Source: Myxococcota bacterium
GTDB taxonomy: Bacteria > Myxococcota > XYA12-FULL-58-9 > JALHOP01
Reading direction: 5' to 3'
Length of the DNA stretch: 64,000 bases
Assembly: GCA_022842935.1 (NCBI GenBank)
Contig: JALHOP010000005.1
Location: 374,910 to 438,909 of the forward strand
Part shown: positions 45,436 to 55,255 of the stretch, piece by piece
Numbering within the stretch: position 1 is the stretch's first letter
How the letters are laid out: the number at the start of each line of letters is the position of its first letter
Notes under the pieces: model-generated
The model's database searches: none
Told to the model about the DNA's origin: nothing
Seen by the model: only the letters and a program-made list of their open reading frames with translations
Position numbers and translations under genes: made by a program

Positions 45436-46797
45436 ATGATCTCGGTCGGCATCGACGGGCTGTTTGCGCCGGTCCTCGAGCAAGGCCTGTCGCGCGACGC
45501 GCTTGCGAAACTTGCGCCTCAGCTCAAGACAGCGCATCGCGAGCTCATGAGCCGTCGTGGCGGCGACGTCGGCTTCTACGACCTGCCGTCGCGCAACGAC
45601 TTGCTGCGGTCGGTCACCAACGAGGTCAACCGTCTGCGCTCGATTGCCGACGACCTGGTCGTTTTGGGCATCGGGGGCTCCAGCATGGGCGGCCAGGCGC
45701 TCACCGCGGCGCTGCGCCACACCACGGAGCGCCCCGGGCGCGTCCATTTCGTGGACAATATCGACCCAGACTCGGTCGGGATGCTGCTCGACCGCCTGGA
45801 TCCATCGCGGAGCGCCGTGGTCGTCATCAGCAAGAGCGGCGGGACGGTCGAGACGCTGGCGCAGCTGCTCGTGATGCGGCGCTGGCTAAGGGTGACGCTC
45901 GGCGCTGGCGAAGCACGCTCGCGCATGACCTTCATTACGGCGAAGAGCAGCGGTCTGCTGCGCGAAGTCGCGGACGCCGAGGGTATTCGCGCATTCGAGA
46001 TCCCCGAGAACGTTGGTGGTCGCTATAGCGTTTTGTCGCCGGTTGGCCTCCTCCCTGCTGCGTTTTGCGGTGTGGATGTGCGCGAGGTCATGCAAGGCGC
46101 TGCCGACATGGTGGAGCGCGTCACGAATGACGACCCACAACAGAATCCAGCGACGCTGATGGCCGCCTGGGCGGTGCTCGTCGAGCGCGAGCTTTCGCGC
46201 CGGACGCTCGTGATGATGCCTTATGCCGACTCTCTGCGGGTCGTCACGAGCTGGTTCGTGCAGCTTTGGGCCGAGTCCCTCGGCAAGAGGCTCGATCGCC
46301 ATGGCCAGGTGGTCAATGCCGGCCAGACGCCGGTCCCGGCCCTGGGGGTGACCGACCAGCACGCCCAGCTCCAGCTCTTCATCGAAGGGCCAAAGGACAA
46401 GGCCGTCATGCTCGTCAAAGTGAAGAAATTTCAACGCGCCTTGCCGGTGCCTGACGAGCTGTCAGACCGCGAGGAGGCGGCTTTTCTGGGCGGGCGTGAC
46501 CTCGCAGAGGTTCTGGCAGCGGAATTGCGGGCCACCCGTGCGATGTTGCTTGATGCGGGGGTCCCGGTGCTCGACATAGGGCTCGATCAGGTCGATGCCA
46601 CCCACATTGGTGGATTGTTTGTGCTGCTAGAGGCAGCCTGCGCCTGTACCGGCTACACCATGGGCATCAATCCGTTCGACGAACCAGGTATTGAAGCAGG
46701 CAAGCGTATGGCCGCCGGGTTGCTTGGCCGGCCGGGTTATGAGCGTGACGCCGATCGCGTTCTGACACGTGAAGCAGTCAAAAATCGGGTATCCTGA
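45436..46797 (+). CDS. pgi: glucose-6-phosphate isomerase
   Basis: A 453-residue isomerase that interconverts glucose-6-phosphate and fructose-6-phosphate. Visible signatures are GIGGSSMGGQAL, VGGRYSVLSPVGLLPAAFCG and the near-C-terminal THIGGLFVLLEAACACTGY with GIEAGKRMA, corresponding to the sugar-phosphate and catalytic Glu/His/Lys regions. Length fits the family, and it is preceded by a 34-base gap after the LysM-M23 gene. It starts the run that leads to the cyclase and mutL. Confidence 0.93.
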   Translation: MISVGIDGLFAPVLEQGLSRDALAKLAPQLKTAHRELMSRRGGDVGFYDLPSRNDLLRSVTNEVNRLRSIADDLVVLGIGGSSMGGQALTAALRHTTERPGRVHFVDNIDPDSVGMLLDRLDPSRSAVVVISKSGGTVETLAQLLVMRRWLRVTLGAGEARSRMTFITAKSSGLLREVADAEGIRAFEIPENVGGRYSVLSPVGLLPAAFCGVDVREVMQGAADMVERVTNDDPQQNPATLMAAWAVLVERELSRRTLVMMPYADSLRVVTSWFVQLWAESLGKRLDRHGQVVNAGQTPVPALGVTDQHAQLQLFIEGPKDKAVMLVKVKKFQRALPVPDELSDREEAAFLGGRDLAEVLAAELRATRAMLLDAGVPVLDIGLDQVDATHIGGLFVLLEAACACTGYTMGINPFDEPGIEAGKRMAAGLLGRPGYERDADRVLTREAVKNRVS

Positions 46798-46806
46798 TCG
46801 CAGCAT

Positions 46807-47697
<891 letters not shown>

Positions 47698-49401
47698 ATG
47701 ACGGCTACCCCGCCCCCCTCGGACGAGGCCCGCATCCGCGTCCTGCCTAGCGACCTCATCGACCGGATCGCCGCTGGTGAAGTCATCGAGCGACCGGCAT
47801 CGGTCGTGAAGGAGCTCGTCGAGAACGCCATCGACGCGGGGGCAAGACACATCGAGGTCGACGTCGCTGATGGCGGGTTGTCGCGCTTGAACATCACGGA
47901 CGACGGTCGCGGCATGTCCGCGCGCGATACGCGGACGTCGCTCTTGAGGCATGCGACCAGCAAGCTAGCCCATCCAGATGACCTGTTCGCCATTCGTACT
48001 CTTGGTTTCCGCGGTGAGGCACTTTCGTCCATCGCGTCGGTGTCACGCATGACTCTCACCTCGCGTCGGGCTTCGGACGCGACGGCGACGCGTATCGTGT
48101 CGGTGGCGGGAGAGGTCGAGAGCGTCACCGAGGTCGGGGCGCCAGTCGGCACCAGCATCGAGGTCGCTGACCTGTTCTTCAACACGCCAGCGCGGCGCAA
48201 GTTCATGCGGTCGCCCGCGACCGAACAGGCGCACGTCGTCGAAGCAGCCTTACGGGTGGTCCTGGGAGCCAGCGAATGCGGCATCGTTGTGACCAACGGC
48301 GAGCGTCGGCTGCTCGATGTGCCCGAACATGCTGACGACGAAGCCCGGTTGGTCGCCGCCCTGGGCGCCAGGGTCGACAAGGTTTATCCGTTTTCGCTCG
48401 TGCGTGATGATGTGCGTGTTAGCGGATATGTGACCGACCCCGGCGTCGCGCGCGCAGACACCAAAGGTATGTGGTTCTTCGTGAACGGGCGCTTCGTGCG
48501 TGACCGAATGTTGCAGCGGGCGGTGCTCGATGGCTATCGGTCCCTCGTCGAACGCGGGCGTTACCCCGTGTGCGTCGTCCATATCGAAGTCGCTGCGGAC
48601 GCCGTCGACGTGAACGTTCATCCACAGAAGCTCGAAGTTCGCTTTCGCGATGGGCAAGTCGTGTTCCGCGTCATCGGTGCTGCCCTGACCGAGGTTCTTG
48701 CCGGGACGCCTTGGATGCAAGGGCAGCTTGCGGGAGTTCGCCGGGCGACCGAAGCCTACTTCGAGAAGGAGCCGGAGCGATGGCGTTACCCGACGGTGGT
48801 GGAACGGCCCTTGTCTGCCATGGCGGATGGGCCCCGGGAGCCATCGCGCTACGTGCCTCTCGAGCTGCCGCTCGAACGGCAGGGGTACTTCGTGGGCCTG
48901 ACGCCGATCGGTGAAGCTCTCGGACGCTACATCGTCTGCGAAGGCGAGGGAGACCTCGTGCTCATCGATGAACAGGCGGCCCATCAGCGCATCGCCTACG
49001 AGCGACTGCGGCGCGAGACGGCGAACGGGACAATCGCCTCGCAGCCGCTGCTTTTCCCCGAGACGATTGCCGCCTCCGGCGCTCTCGAGAAACACTGGGA
49101 GAGCCTGGCCGCCCATGGCTTCGAGATCGAGCCCGTGGGCCCCGAGCGCTTTGCGGTGCGCGGTCTGCCCGCGCCACTTGTCGGCGCCGATGTGCCAGCG
49201 CTTGTGGGTGAGCTGATCGCGAGCCTGGGACGATCCCAGGACGAAGTCCTGGCCCGCTGCGCCCGGTACGCGCCCGTCTCTACCGCGACGGTGGATGCGC
49301 TGCTCGCAGCCCTAGACGAAAGCGACGCGGCGAGCGCGACGGAGCACTGTCCTCCGGTTCATCGCAGGCTTACCGAGGCAGAGGTCCGAGCACTCTTCTG
49401 A
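47698..49401 (+). CDS. mutL: DNA mismatch repair protein MutL, degenerate endonuclease site
   Basis: A 567-residue protein. The N-terminal GHKL ATPase is complete: NAIDAGA, DDGRGM and RHATSKL, plus the GFRGEAL lid. The C-terminal dimerisation/endonuclease region has D424-EQAAHQRIAYE435 where canonical MutL endonucleases have D-Q-H-A-x2-E-x4-E: D and the final E are kept, but His and the middle Glu are Gln. The last motif reads CPPVHRRLT in place of a CPHGRP-type zinc site. So the nuclease is likely impaired, as in bacteria that use MutH, and a MutH gene elsewhere would explain it. The start directly abuts the cyclase stop. Confidence 0.93.
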   Translation: MTATPPPSDEARIRVLPSDLIDRIAAGEVIERPASVVKELVENAIDAGARHIEVDVADGGLSRLNITDDGRGMSARDTRTSLLRHATSKLAHPDDLFAIRTLGFRGEALSSIASVSRMTLTSRRASDATATRIVSVAGEVESVTEVGAPVGTSIEVADLFFNTPARRKFMRSPATEQAHVVEAALRVVLGASECGIVVTNGERRLLDVPEHADDEARLVAALGARVDKVYPFSLVRDDVRVSGYVTDPGVARADTKGMWFFVNGRFVRDRMLQRAVLDGYRSLVERGRYPVCVVHIEVAADAVDVNVHPQKLEVRFRDGQVVFRVIGAALTEVLAGTPWMQGQLAGVRRATEAYFEKEPERWRYPTVVERPLSAMADGPREPSRYVPLELPLERQGYFVGLTPIGEALGRYIVCEGEGDLVLIDEQAAHQRIAYERLRRETANGTIASQPLLFPETIAASGALEKHWESLAAHGFEIEPVGPERFAVRGLPAPLVGADVPALVGELIASLGRSQDEVLARCARYAPVSTATVDALLAALDESDAASATEHCPPVHRRLTEAEVRALF

Positions 49402-49467
49402 GCGCCTGAGCACCTCGTTGCCGTAAGTGACTGGAGCGCAGAAGCTCATGCGCCACTGGTCTGTGAG

Positions 49468-49938
49468 CTAGAGCCGCTTGAACATTTCGCGATTGGCCTG
49501 ATAGCCCTCGCGTCCGTAAAAGCGGACAGCTTTGGGGGCCGCGTGTAGAAGCGTGTGGCCGATGCCCTGCTCGCGGAACCAGTCCTCGCAGAGTTTGAGC
49601 AACTGAGAGCCGATGCCGCGGTCCCGATAGCCTGGCCGCACGAACATTTGATCGACGTAACCGCAACGCTGGTCGTCCCGGAGACGGAAGATGGGGTCGG
49701 TGGTGAGCACGTCGGCGCGACCGAGTCCGACCACTTGACCATTTATCTCGGCCAAAAAAATGCGGACGCGGCTGGTGGCGAAGGCGGCGTCAATGTCTTC
49801 ATCGAGGCGGCTTTTGACCTTCGCCGCTATCTCGGGTGGCCCGAGCTCATCGACCAGCTCTTCGAGCAGGCGTACGACCAGGTGGTGGTCGGCCGGGGAG
49901 GCAACGCGAAAGGAGGGCTCGAGAGCGGTCGCGTACAT
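49468..49938 (-). CDS. GNAT-family N-acetyltransferase
   Basis: A 156-residue acyltransferase with the GNAT fold. The acetyl-CoA loop is RDRGIGSQLL (about residue 115, motif A R/Q-x-x-G-x-G/A), preceded by a typical central beta strand DQMFVRPGYRDRG, and the C-terminal FYGREGYQ resembles the end of many members. Substrate unknown (amino group on a small molecule, peptide or protein). It is 21 bases downstream of the M15-like gene in the same direction and ends before mutL's convergent 3' end. Confidence 0.8.
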   Translation of the reverse strand: MYATALEPSFRVASPADHHLVVRLLEELVDELGPPEIAAKVKSRLDEDIDAAFATSRVRIFLAEINGQVVGLGRADVLTTDPIFRLRDDQRCGYVDQMFVRPGYRDRGIGSQLLKLCEDWFREQGIGHTLLHAAPKAVRFYGREGYQANREMFKRL

Positions 49939-49959
49939 CGGTGACCAAACAATAAGCGA

Positions 49960-51147
49960 TCAGGCGCCCAAGCGGTAGCGCGCCAGCCATTTTGGCAGAC
50001 GAATCGAGAGGTGTTTGTGGGCATCGGGTCCGGCGTGGCTGCGTCCGTCGCGGCCACGGAAGTAGGCTCGCACCTGCCACGCCGCGGAAGCGGACATCTC
50101 CCGGTCACCGACGGCGATCGCGTGAACATGTGGCCGGTCCTCGCGTGCACGGTACCAGGCGGCGAAACCGGCCTCTCGCAGGGCGAGGACGAGCTGGTCG
50201 ATGTCCGCCGCGCCCATGCCGCGGACCGAGAGGTCGACAGCGCCGCCACCCTGGTGTGGGTGGGCACCACGGTCGTCGTCGCCACCGGTGTACGAACCGC
50301 GGATGAGGCGCACCTTGAGACGCCCGTGAAGGGTGCGCTGGACCTGTTGCAGCATCTTGAGAGTGCGGGTGTTGACCGTGTGCTCGCCGAAAGTCTGCTT
50401 ACTGTAGTCGTGCTCGGGTTCACCGGCGCCGAGTAGCGTGTCTCGGACGAAGTAGGCGACCGTCGCGGTCACTCGGCCTCCGCTATCGCGCTCGCCGGCG
50501 GCCTTGGCGATGCGTTGAAACCCCGAATCATCGAGCGACCAGGACATGCCAGCCGCCCAGGAGAGCAGGGCTTGACCGTGCGTTTTGCCGAGGTCGACGG
50601 TCTCGCCGCGGCGGAAACGGGGCAGCTCGAGGACCTTGAACACGGCTTTGAGCTCGTCAGGCTCGCGTCCGATGATGCGGAGAATCTCGATAGCGCGACG
50701 TTCCTCGCGGGTCGTCTCGTCGACCTCAGAGGCCTCGACGCGGGTGCTCTTGCCGCCGGCCCAGCGAACGTAGGCCTGCGCGACGTCTGGACCGATACGG
50801 ACCAAGCCCGAGAATCCATGCTCCATCTTGAAGAGCTTCACGCCACGATCGGTGAGCGGATAGCCCTTGTCACGCATCGCGCGGGCGATGCCCTCGCACG
50901 TCGACGCCTTGACGGTGGGGGTCGTTGCTTCAAGCTCCAGCTTGGCGCCGCCGAAGCCGAGGAGGGTCTTGGCACCCGGGCCGTTGCCAGCCAACTCCAA
51001 AGCCCGCAGCAGAGCGAGCGCGCGACGGGGCTCGGGCGCGAGGCTCGCGGCTCGAGAACCATCGAGGCCGAAGCGAAGCACACGGGTCCGTCGAACGACG
51101 GTGGGATCCGCGCTCTTGTTGGGTAAGGTCCGCATTGTACGGGGCAT
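49960..51147 (-). CDS. M15/hedgehog-fold peptidase-like protein
   Basis: A protein of about 395 residues with an N-terminal half of unknown fold (LELEATTPTVKASTCEG, then MEHGFSGLVRIG) and a C-terminal domain with HPHQGGGAVDLSV (H-x-x-G-x-A-x-D) and PHVHAIAVG, the metal-ligand pattern of M15-type D-Ala-D-Ala peptidases and amidase folds. The pattern is clear but the family is not specified. Start is uncertain: ATG 51147, ATG 51135 or ATG 51342 are all possible; the longest frame begins inside thiolase and is rejected. A cell-wall role is inference; no signal peptide is obvious at the chosen start. Confidence 0.6.
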   Translation of the reverse strand: MPRTMRTLPNKSADPTVVRRTRVLRFGLDGSRAASLAPEPRRALALLRALELAGNGPGAKTLLGFGGAKLELEATTPTVKASTCEGIARAMRDKGYPLTDRGVKLFKMEHGFSGLVRIGPDVAQAYVRWAGGKSTRVEASEVDETTREERRAIEILRIIGREPDELKAVFKVLELPRFRRGETVDLGKTHGQALLSWAAGMSWSLDDSGFQRIAKAAGERDSGGRVTATVAYFVRDTLLGAGEPEHDYSKQTFGEHTVNTRTLKMLQQVQRTLHGRLKVRLIRGSYTGGDDDRGAHPHQGGGAVDLSVRGMGAADIDQLVLALREAGFAAWYRAREDRPHVHAIAVGDREMSASAAWQVRAYFRGRDGRSHAGPDAHKHLSIRLPKWLARYRLGA

Positions 51148-51373
51148 TCTTGGTATCGGCGGCGCGAGGGCCGAGTTGCCCCGAAGGGTGAGCCGGCTCG
51201 GCACGTCGCTGGGGGTGATGCCCCGAGTCAGAAGCTTCGAGAAATCAACGACATGCGCACAGTGGGCGGGCTTCCAAGCAAACTCGTTCGGGATCGCCGA
51301 CGATTCCCGCAACTGAGAACCGGAAACCAGCGGGCCGTTCATGCCCCAGGGCGCGCCCTGATGGGTGCTGCGG

Positions 51374-52552
51374 CTAGGCCAAGTTCTCGACAACCAGCGC
51401 CGTGCCTTCGCCGCCACCCAAGCAGATGGCCGCGACGCCGTAACGCTGTTTGCTGGCCATAAGCTCATGCACGAGCGTGGTCACGATCCGCGCGCCTGAT
51501 GCGCCGATGGGGTGACCCAAGGCCACGGCGCCCCCGCGGACATTCACCTTCGCGTGGTCAATCTCCATGTCGCGCATGAAGGCCATGGCGACCACCGAGA
51601 AGGCCTCGTTGACTTCCCATCGACCGATGTCTTTGGTGGTCAGGCCGGCGCGGCCTAGCGCTTGTTTGGCGGCGTGCGACGGCGCTGTGGTGAACCAGTC
51701 GGGTTCCTGAGCGAACGAGCCCTGCGCGACGATACGGGCCAAGGGCTTCAGGCCTTTGGCCTTTGCAGTGTCCGCCGAAGCGAGCACGAGCGCGGCGGCT
51801 CCGTCGTTGACTGGCGGGGCGTTGGCGGCAGTGATCGTCCCGTTCGGGTCGAACGCCGGCTTAAGGGACGTCATTTTCTCGAGCGGCGCCGACATGGGGT
51901 TCTCGTCTTGGTCGACCGTCTTCGAGCCCTTTTTGTCGGCGATCTCGACAGCGGCGATTTCGTTCTTGAAGTGGCCGCTGGTGATCGCGGCCTTGGCGCG
52001 GTTGAACGACTCGAGCGCGAAGGCGTCCTGCATCTCGCGGGTGAGCTTGTATTTGCTCGCACACAGCTCGCCGCAGTTGCCCATGTGTTTGTTGCCGTAA
52101 GGGTCCCAGAGCCCATCGACGATCATTGCGTCGACCATCTTCCAATCGCCCATCTTGGAGCCGCGTCGTGAACCCGGCAGCATATGCGGCGCGTTCGACA
52201 TCGACTCCATCCCACCAGCGACGACCATCTCGTATTCGCCAAGACGAAGGCTATTGGCGCCGTCCATGATTGCGCGCATGCCTGAGCCGCAGACCTTGTT
52301 GACGGTGATGGCGCCAACCTTGTCGGGGACGCCGGCGTAGCGCATCGCCTGACGCGCGGGGGCCTGGCCGACACCGGCCTGCAGCACGTTGCCCATGAGC
52401 ACCTGGTCCAAGGCTGCCGGATCGACGCCAGCGCGCTCGAGCGCGGCCTTGATGGCAACCGCGCCGAGGCGCGGCGCTGGAAGCGTCGACAGAGTGCCGA
52501 GGAGCGAGCCGATTGGGGTGCGGACAGCCGATAGAATGACGACGTCTTTCAT
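51374..52552 (-). CDS. acetyl-CoA acetyltransferase (thiolase)
   Basis: A 392-residue thiolase with the active Cys88 in NKVCGSGM, the His in VALGHPIGASGARI (about 350), and the second Cys in AICLGGGEGTA (about 380). These three residues and the length fit acetoacetyl-CoA thiolases, which either condense or cleave acetyl-CoA units in polyhydroxybutyrate, mevalonate or fatty-acid metabolism. No other gene of those pathways lies next to it. The start ATG 52552 faces the response-regulator gene in the opposite direction. Confidence 0.93.
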   Translation of the reverse strand: MKDVVILSAVRTPIGSLLGTLSTLPAPRLGAVAIKAALERAGVDPAALDQVLMGNVLQAGVGQAPARQAMRYAGVPDKVGAITVNKVCGSGMRAIMDGANSLRLGEYEMVVAGGMESMSNAPHMLPGSRRGSKMGDWKMVDAMIVDGLWDPYGNKHMGNCGELCASKYKLTREMQDAFALESFNRAKAAITSGHFKNEIAAVEIADKKGSKTVDQDENPMSAPLEKMTSLKPAFDPNGTITAANAPPVNDGAAALVLASADTAKAKGLKPLARIVAQGSFAQEPDWFTTAPSHAAKQALGRAGLTTKDIGRWEVNEAFSVVAMAFMRDMEIDHAKVNVRGGAVALGHPIGASGARIVTTLVHELMASKQRYGVAAICLGGGEGTALVVENLA

Positions 52553-52680
52553 GGGCGCAGGTCCTACCGGATCCGGACCTCTCTGCGCTAGGCCTCGTGG
52601 CGCTCCTCGATGGCTTTGCCAACGCCGTCGACCGCGCGCTCGATGTTGAGAAGCCCGGTCACTTACGCAATAGTCGGAGC

Positions 52681-53073
52681 GTGCCCGACGCCTCGCTGCT
52701 CATCGTCGAAGACGACCCGGAGATCGCGGCAGTGCTCTCGACCTTCGGGCGGTCGCGCGGCTACAGCATACGCGTCGCCGACACCGGGCCTCGCGCGCTC
52801 GAAGAGGTCGCACGGCAGGTGCCCGACGTCCTCCTTCTCGATGTGCAGCTGCCCGAGATCGATGGACGTGACCTGCTCAAGCGCTGGAATGCTGCCGGTG
52901 TGCTCGAAAAGACGGTCGTCGTGTTCCTCTCGGCGCGCGACAGCCAGAGCGATCGCCTCGTCGGTCTCGAGCTGGGCGCGGACGACTACGAGACCAAGCC
53001 CCTGCAGTTCGCCATGTTGTTCCGCAAGCTCGAGCGCCTGCTCGAGAAGAAGCGCGCCGGTACGACAAAATAG
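52681..53073 (+). CDS. stand-alone response regulator (receiver domain)
   Basis: A CheY-like receiver of about 130 residues. The start region gives LLIVEDDPEIAAVLS with the acidic pair, the phospho-acceptor Asp in LLLDVQLPEIDGRDL, Thr/Ser in VVFLSARDSQ, and the Lys in DDYETKPLQF. No output domain follows. GTG 52681 gives the canonical short N-terminus; GTG 52597 would add 28 residues and is the alternative. Partner histidine kinase is not in the window. It is divergent from the thiolase and 66 bases upstream of tRNA-Lys. Confidence 0.78.
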   Translation: MPDASLLIVEDDPEIAAVLSTFGRSRGYSIRVADTGPRALEEVARQVPDVLLLDVQLPEIDGRDLLKRWNAAGVLEKTVVVFLSARDSQSDRLVGLELGADDYETKPLQFAMLFRKLERLLEKKRAGTTK

Positions 53074-53097
53074 GGCGCGACGATCGCTTGGCGTGCA

Positions 53098-53126
53098 TTG
53101 ACCCGGTGCGTGGCGCCGAGTAGGTT
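53098..53126 (+). promoter_or_regulatory. promoter for tRNA-Lys
   Basis: TTGACC (53098-53103), a 17-base spacer and TAGGTT (53121-53126); the tRNA begins 14 bases after the -10 element. Confidence 0.55.
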
Positions 53127-53139
53127 GCGCCGCCTTCGA

Positions 53140-53212
53140 GGGTGGTTAGCTCAGTCGGTAGAGCAGCGGACTTTTAATCCGTTGGTCGAGAGTTCGAATC
53201 TCTCACCACCCA
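53140..53212 (+). tRNA. tRNA-Lys (TTT)
   Basis: Cloverleaf of 73 bases: acceptor GGGTGGT/ACCACCC, anticodon stem GCGGA/TCCGT (one G-T pair) with loop CTTTTAA (anticodon TTT), T loop TTCGAAT. No CCA encoded. Confidence 0.95.
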
Positions 53213-53273
53213 TCATCTGATCACCACGACGTATTGGTTGGCCGCGCCTCGACGCGGTAGGGGGACGCGAGTC

Positions 53274-54209
53274 ATGGATGAGACGACGGGGCGTGAGCTG
53301 GTCGATCTGAAGCGCGAAGTTCTCGAGACGCGCAACACCGTCATCAAGGCAGACAACCAGGTCAAGAACCTCTCGCTCGACGTCAAGAACTTCGAGCGTC
53401 GCTTCGAGCTCATCGAGAAGCGCGGGAAATTCACGAGCCTCGCGGTCAACGTCTTCATTGGCCTCGTCATTACCATCGCCGCATACCTCGTGTTCTCGGC
53501 GCGCTCGCGAAGCTACATCGCCGATGCCGAGCGCGCGCAAGCCGACGCTCAACAAGCCCGCGACTCCGCGCAGAAACAAAGCGAAGATCTCAACCGCCGC
53601 TTGGCTGAGCTCGACGCTCAGAAAAAGAAGGCTGTCGACTCGGCCTCGGTGAGCAAGAAGGTCCTCGACCTTCTCGATCAGGGCAATGAGAAGGCGGCAG
53701 TCGACATGCTCGACCAGGTGAACCTCACGACGCTCACCGAGCTCGAAGCCCGTTTGATGGAAAAGCGCGTTGGTGATCTGCGCAAGAAGGCAGCCGAAGA
53801 CGCCTATGAACAAGGCCGCAAGCTCGCTGAGACCAGCGGTCGGTCCGCTGAAGCGGTCGACATGCTCAAGAAGTCGTTGGCCCTCGACCCGAACTTTCGC
53901 TACGTGGTCAATGTTCGCTACCTGCTGGCGACAGAGCTCTTCAGTCTGAAGCGCTACGACGAGGCCGAGCCCGTGCTGCGGGAGCTCTCGAACATCCGCG
54001 ACCCTTCATTGCGTGAGGAGATCCGCTTCCTGCTCGGTGCGTCACTCGCCCAGACCCAGAAGGTCGACGAGGCCCGCCGAGTTCTGGGTGAGATCATCGC
54101 GGCGCGCGGCAAATATGCAAGCCAAGCGAAGACTTATCTCCAAGCCATGGAGCTCGCCGAGAAGAACAAGCAAAACGCTGGCGCCCCGGCTCAGGCACAG
54201 GGCGGCTAG
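53274..54209 (+). CDS. membrane-anchored tetratricopeptide-like protein with coiled coil
   Basis: A 311-residue protein. A short N-terminal segment with heptad-like Leu/Val pattern (LKREVLETRNTVIKADNQVK) is followed by one transmembrane helix at about residues 53-75 (FTSLAVNVFIGLVITIAAYL), then a coiled-coil region rich in Ala/Arg/Gln/Lys (residues 80-125) and TPR-like repeats in the C-terminal half (LLATELFSLKRYDEAEPVL, LLGASLAQTQKVDEARRVLGE). Start is ATG 53274, with AGGGGG before it. No family is recognised. It may organise complexes at the membrane, as tetratricopeptide proteins often do; nothing in the flanks pins down the role. Confidence 0.68.
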   Translation: MDETTGRELVDLKREVLETRNTVIKADNQVKNLSLDVKNFERRFELIEKRGKFTSLAVNVFIGLVITIAAYLVFSARSRSYIADAERAQADAQQARDSAQKQSEDLNRRLAELDAQKKKAVDSASVSKKVLDLLDQGNEKAAVDMLDQVNLTTLTELEARLMEKRVGDLRKKAAEDAYEQGRKLAETSGRSAEAVDMLKKSLALDPNFRYVVNVRYLLATELFSLKRYDEAEPVLRELSNIRDPSLREEIRFLLGASLAQTQKVDEARRVLGEIIAARGKYASQAKTYLQAMELAEKNKQNAGAPAQAQGG

Positions 54210-54256
54210 CGTCACTGCGGAACGGTCGTTGTGGGCCGGCGGCCCGTGCCGGCCAG

Positions 54257-54655
54257 CTACGCGCGGTTGGCGTCGACGAAGCTGCGGGCCGACCAAAGCC
54301 CCGCGATCCAGGTACCGGCGCCTGGGATGCTCGAAGCGATACCGATGATCATGTTTTCGCCGGCGGACTTGAACAAGTCGCCTGCGAGCGTCATGCGCGC
54401 GTCACTCTGGTTGGGAAAGGTCATGGCTAGCATCGTCTGCCAGACGGCGGCGAACGACTTGCTGACGGCGACGAGCGGATTGACGACAATGCCCGAGAAC
54501 GGCACGAGCGCGTTCATGCCGTACATGAGACCGTTGACGACGTTGTTCTGCAGCGTACGCTGACGCGCTGCGCCGACTTCGATGAGGGCGCTCGGCCGAA
54601 TGGTGTCGAACTCGGTGGCGCGAAGAGCTTTGTCGATGATGGAACCGATACGCAT
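54257..54655 (-). CDS. small hydrophobic protein of unknown function
   Basis: A 132-residue protein with two long hydrophobic stretches: one around residues 55-75 (LVPFSGIVVNPLVAV) and one near 105-125 (MIIGIASSIPGAGTWIAGLW). The Gly/Ser/Ala-rich segments resemble pore-forming or membrane-inserting proteins, but no family is recognised. I choose ATG 54655, with GAGG at a normal distance; an ATG at 54667 is an alternative. It is convergent with the upstream tetratricopeptide gene. Function unknown. Confidence 0.55.
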   Translation of the reverse strand: MRIGSIIDKALRATEFDTIRPSALIEVGAARQRTLQNNVVNGLMYGMNALVPFSGIVVNPLVAVSKSFAAVWQTMLAMTFPNQSDARMTLAGDLFKSAGENMIIGIASSIPGAGTWIAGLWSARSFVDANRA

Positions 54656-54975
54656 GATGGACCTCATTGGGATGGCGCTGCGCGGAGAGTATCGGGACCC
54701 CACGCAGCAAAGGGCGCGCGCTTCGGTGTGACGGCTCGGCGCAGGCACGTACCTGACCTCCGGCCGCCCCAAGCGGCGCGTCCGCGTGGCCCTGCTGCGC
54801 GCAGATCACGCCCGATAGAGTGATCTTCCCACCTCGGGGAACCCGTCTAGACACCCGTCCCGACTCGGTTTTTTTCGCAACAATCCGAAATGGCCGCGAT
54901 AATCCAACTCGGGAGCAACTTTGCCCCCTCGCGGACGATACATAACGCGAGACGAGCCTGTCGGGAGTTAGAGTT
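54656..54975. other. 320-base intergenic region
   Basis: Between divergent genes. It contains a T7 run at about 54870 and an A/T-rich patch (ATACATAAC) near 54940 that may carry a promoter for the small gene downstream. No conserved structure is recognised. Confidence 0.3.
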
Positions 54976-55206
54976 ATGATTTCGGGATCGCTTCCATCAC
55001 CCATGCGCCCTGTCGGCACGCCCCTTACGGGCGCCCATGCCGAACAACGCGCAGCCGCGCTGCAAAGCGGTGGGACGACTGAAGCGCTCAACAAGGCTGC
55101 CAAGGACGAGAAGAAGCTCATGCAAGGGCGTGCGCTTCTTCAGCGTGGCGCACAGCGCAACGTCGCCCAGGCGATGATGTTGGTCAGCCCCAAAAAGCGC
55201 GCGTAA
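54976..55206 (+). CDS. small basic protein of unknown function
   Basis: A 76-residue protein, basic at the C-terminus (VSPKKRA), with an Ala/Leu/Arg helix (QGRALLQRGAQRNVAQAMML). GGGAG at 54963-54967 is 8 bases before ATG, a good RBS, which supports it being real. No family is recognised. It ends 49 bases before the convergent CysQ-like gene. Confidence 0.45.
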   Translation: MISGSLPSPMRPVGTPLTGAHAEQRAAALQSGGTTEALNKAAKDEKKLMQGRALLQRGAQRNVAQAMMLVSPKKRA

Positions 55207-55255
55207 TACGAACCACTTCTCAAGCGTGCGGCAGAAGCGGCGGCATTGGCCGCCA

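Noticed and set aside
55239..55254. GGCGGC/GCCGCC stem as terminator between convergent small gene and CysQ-like gene
   Set aside because: Only six base pairs and no T-tract.
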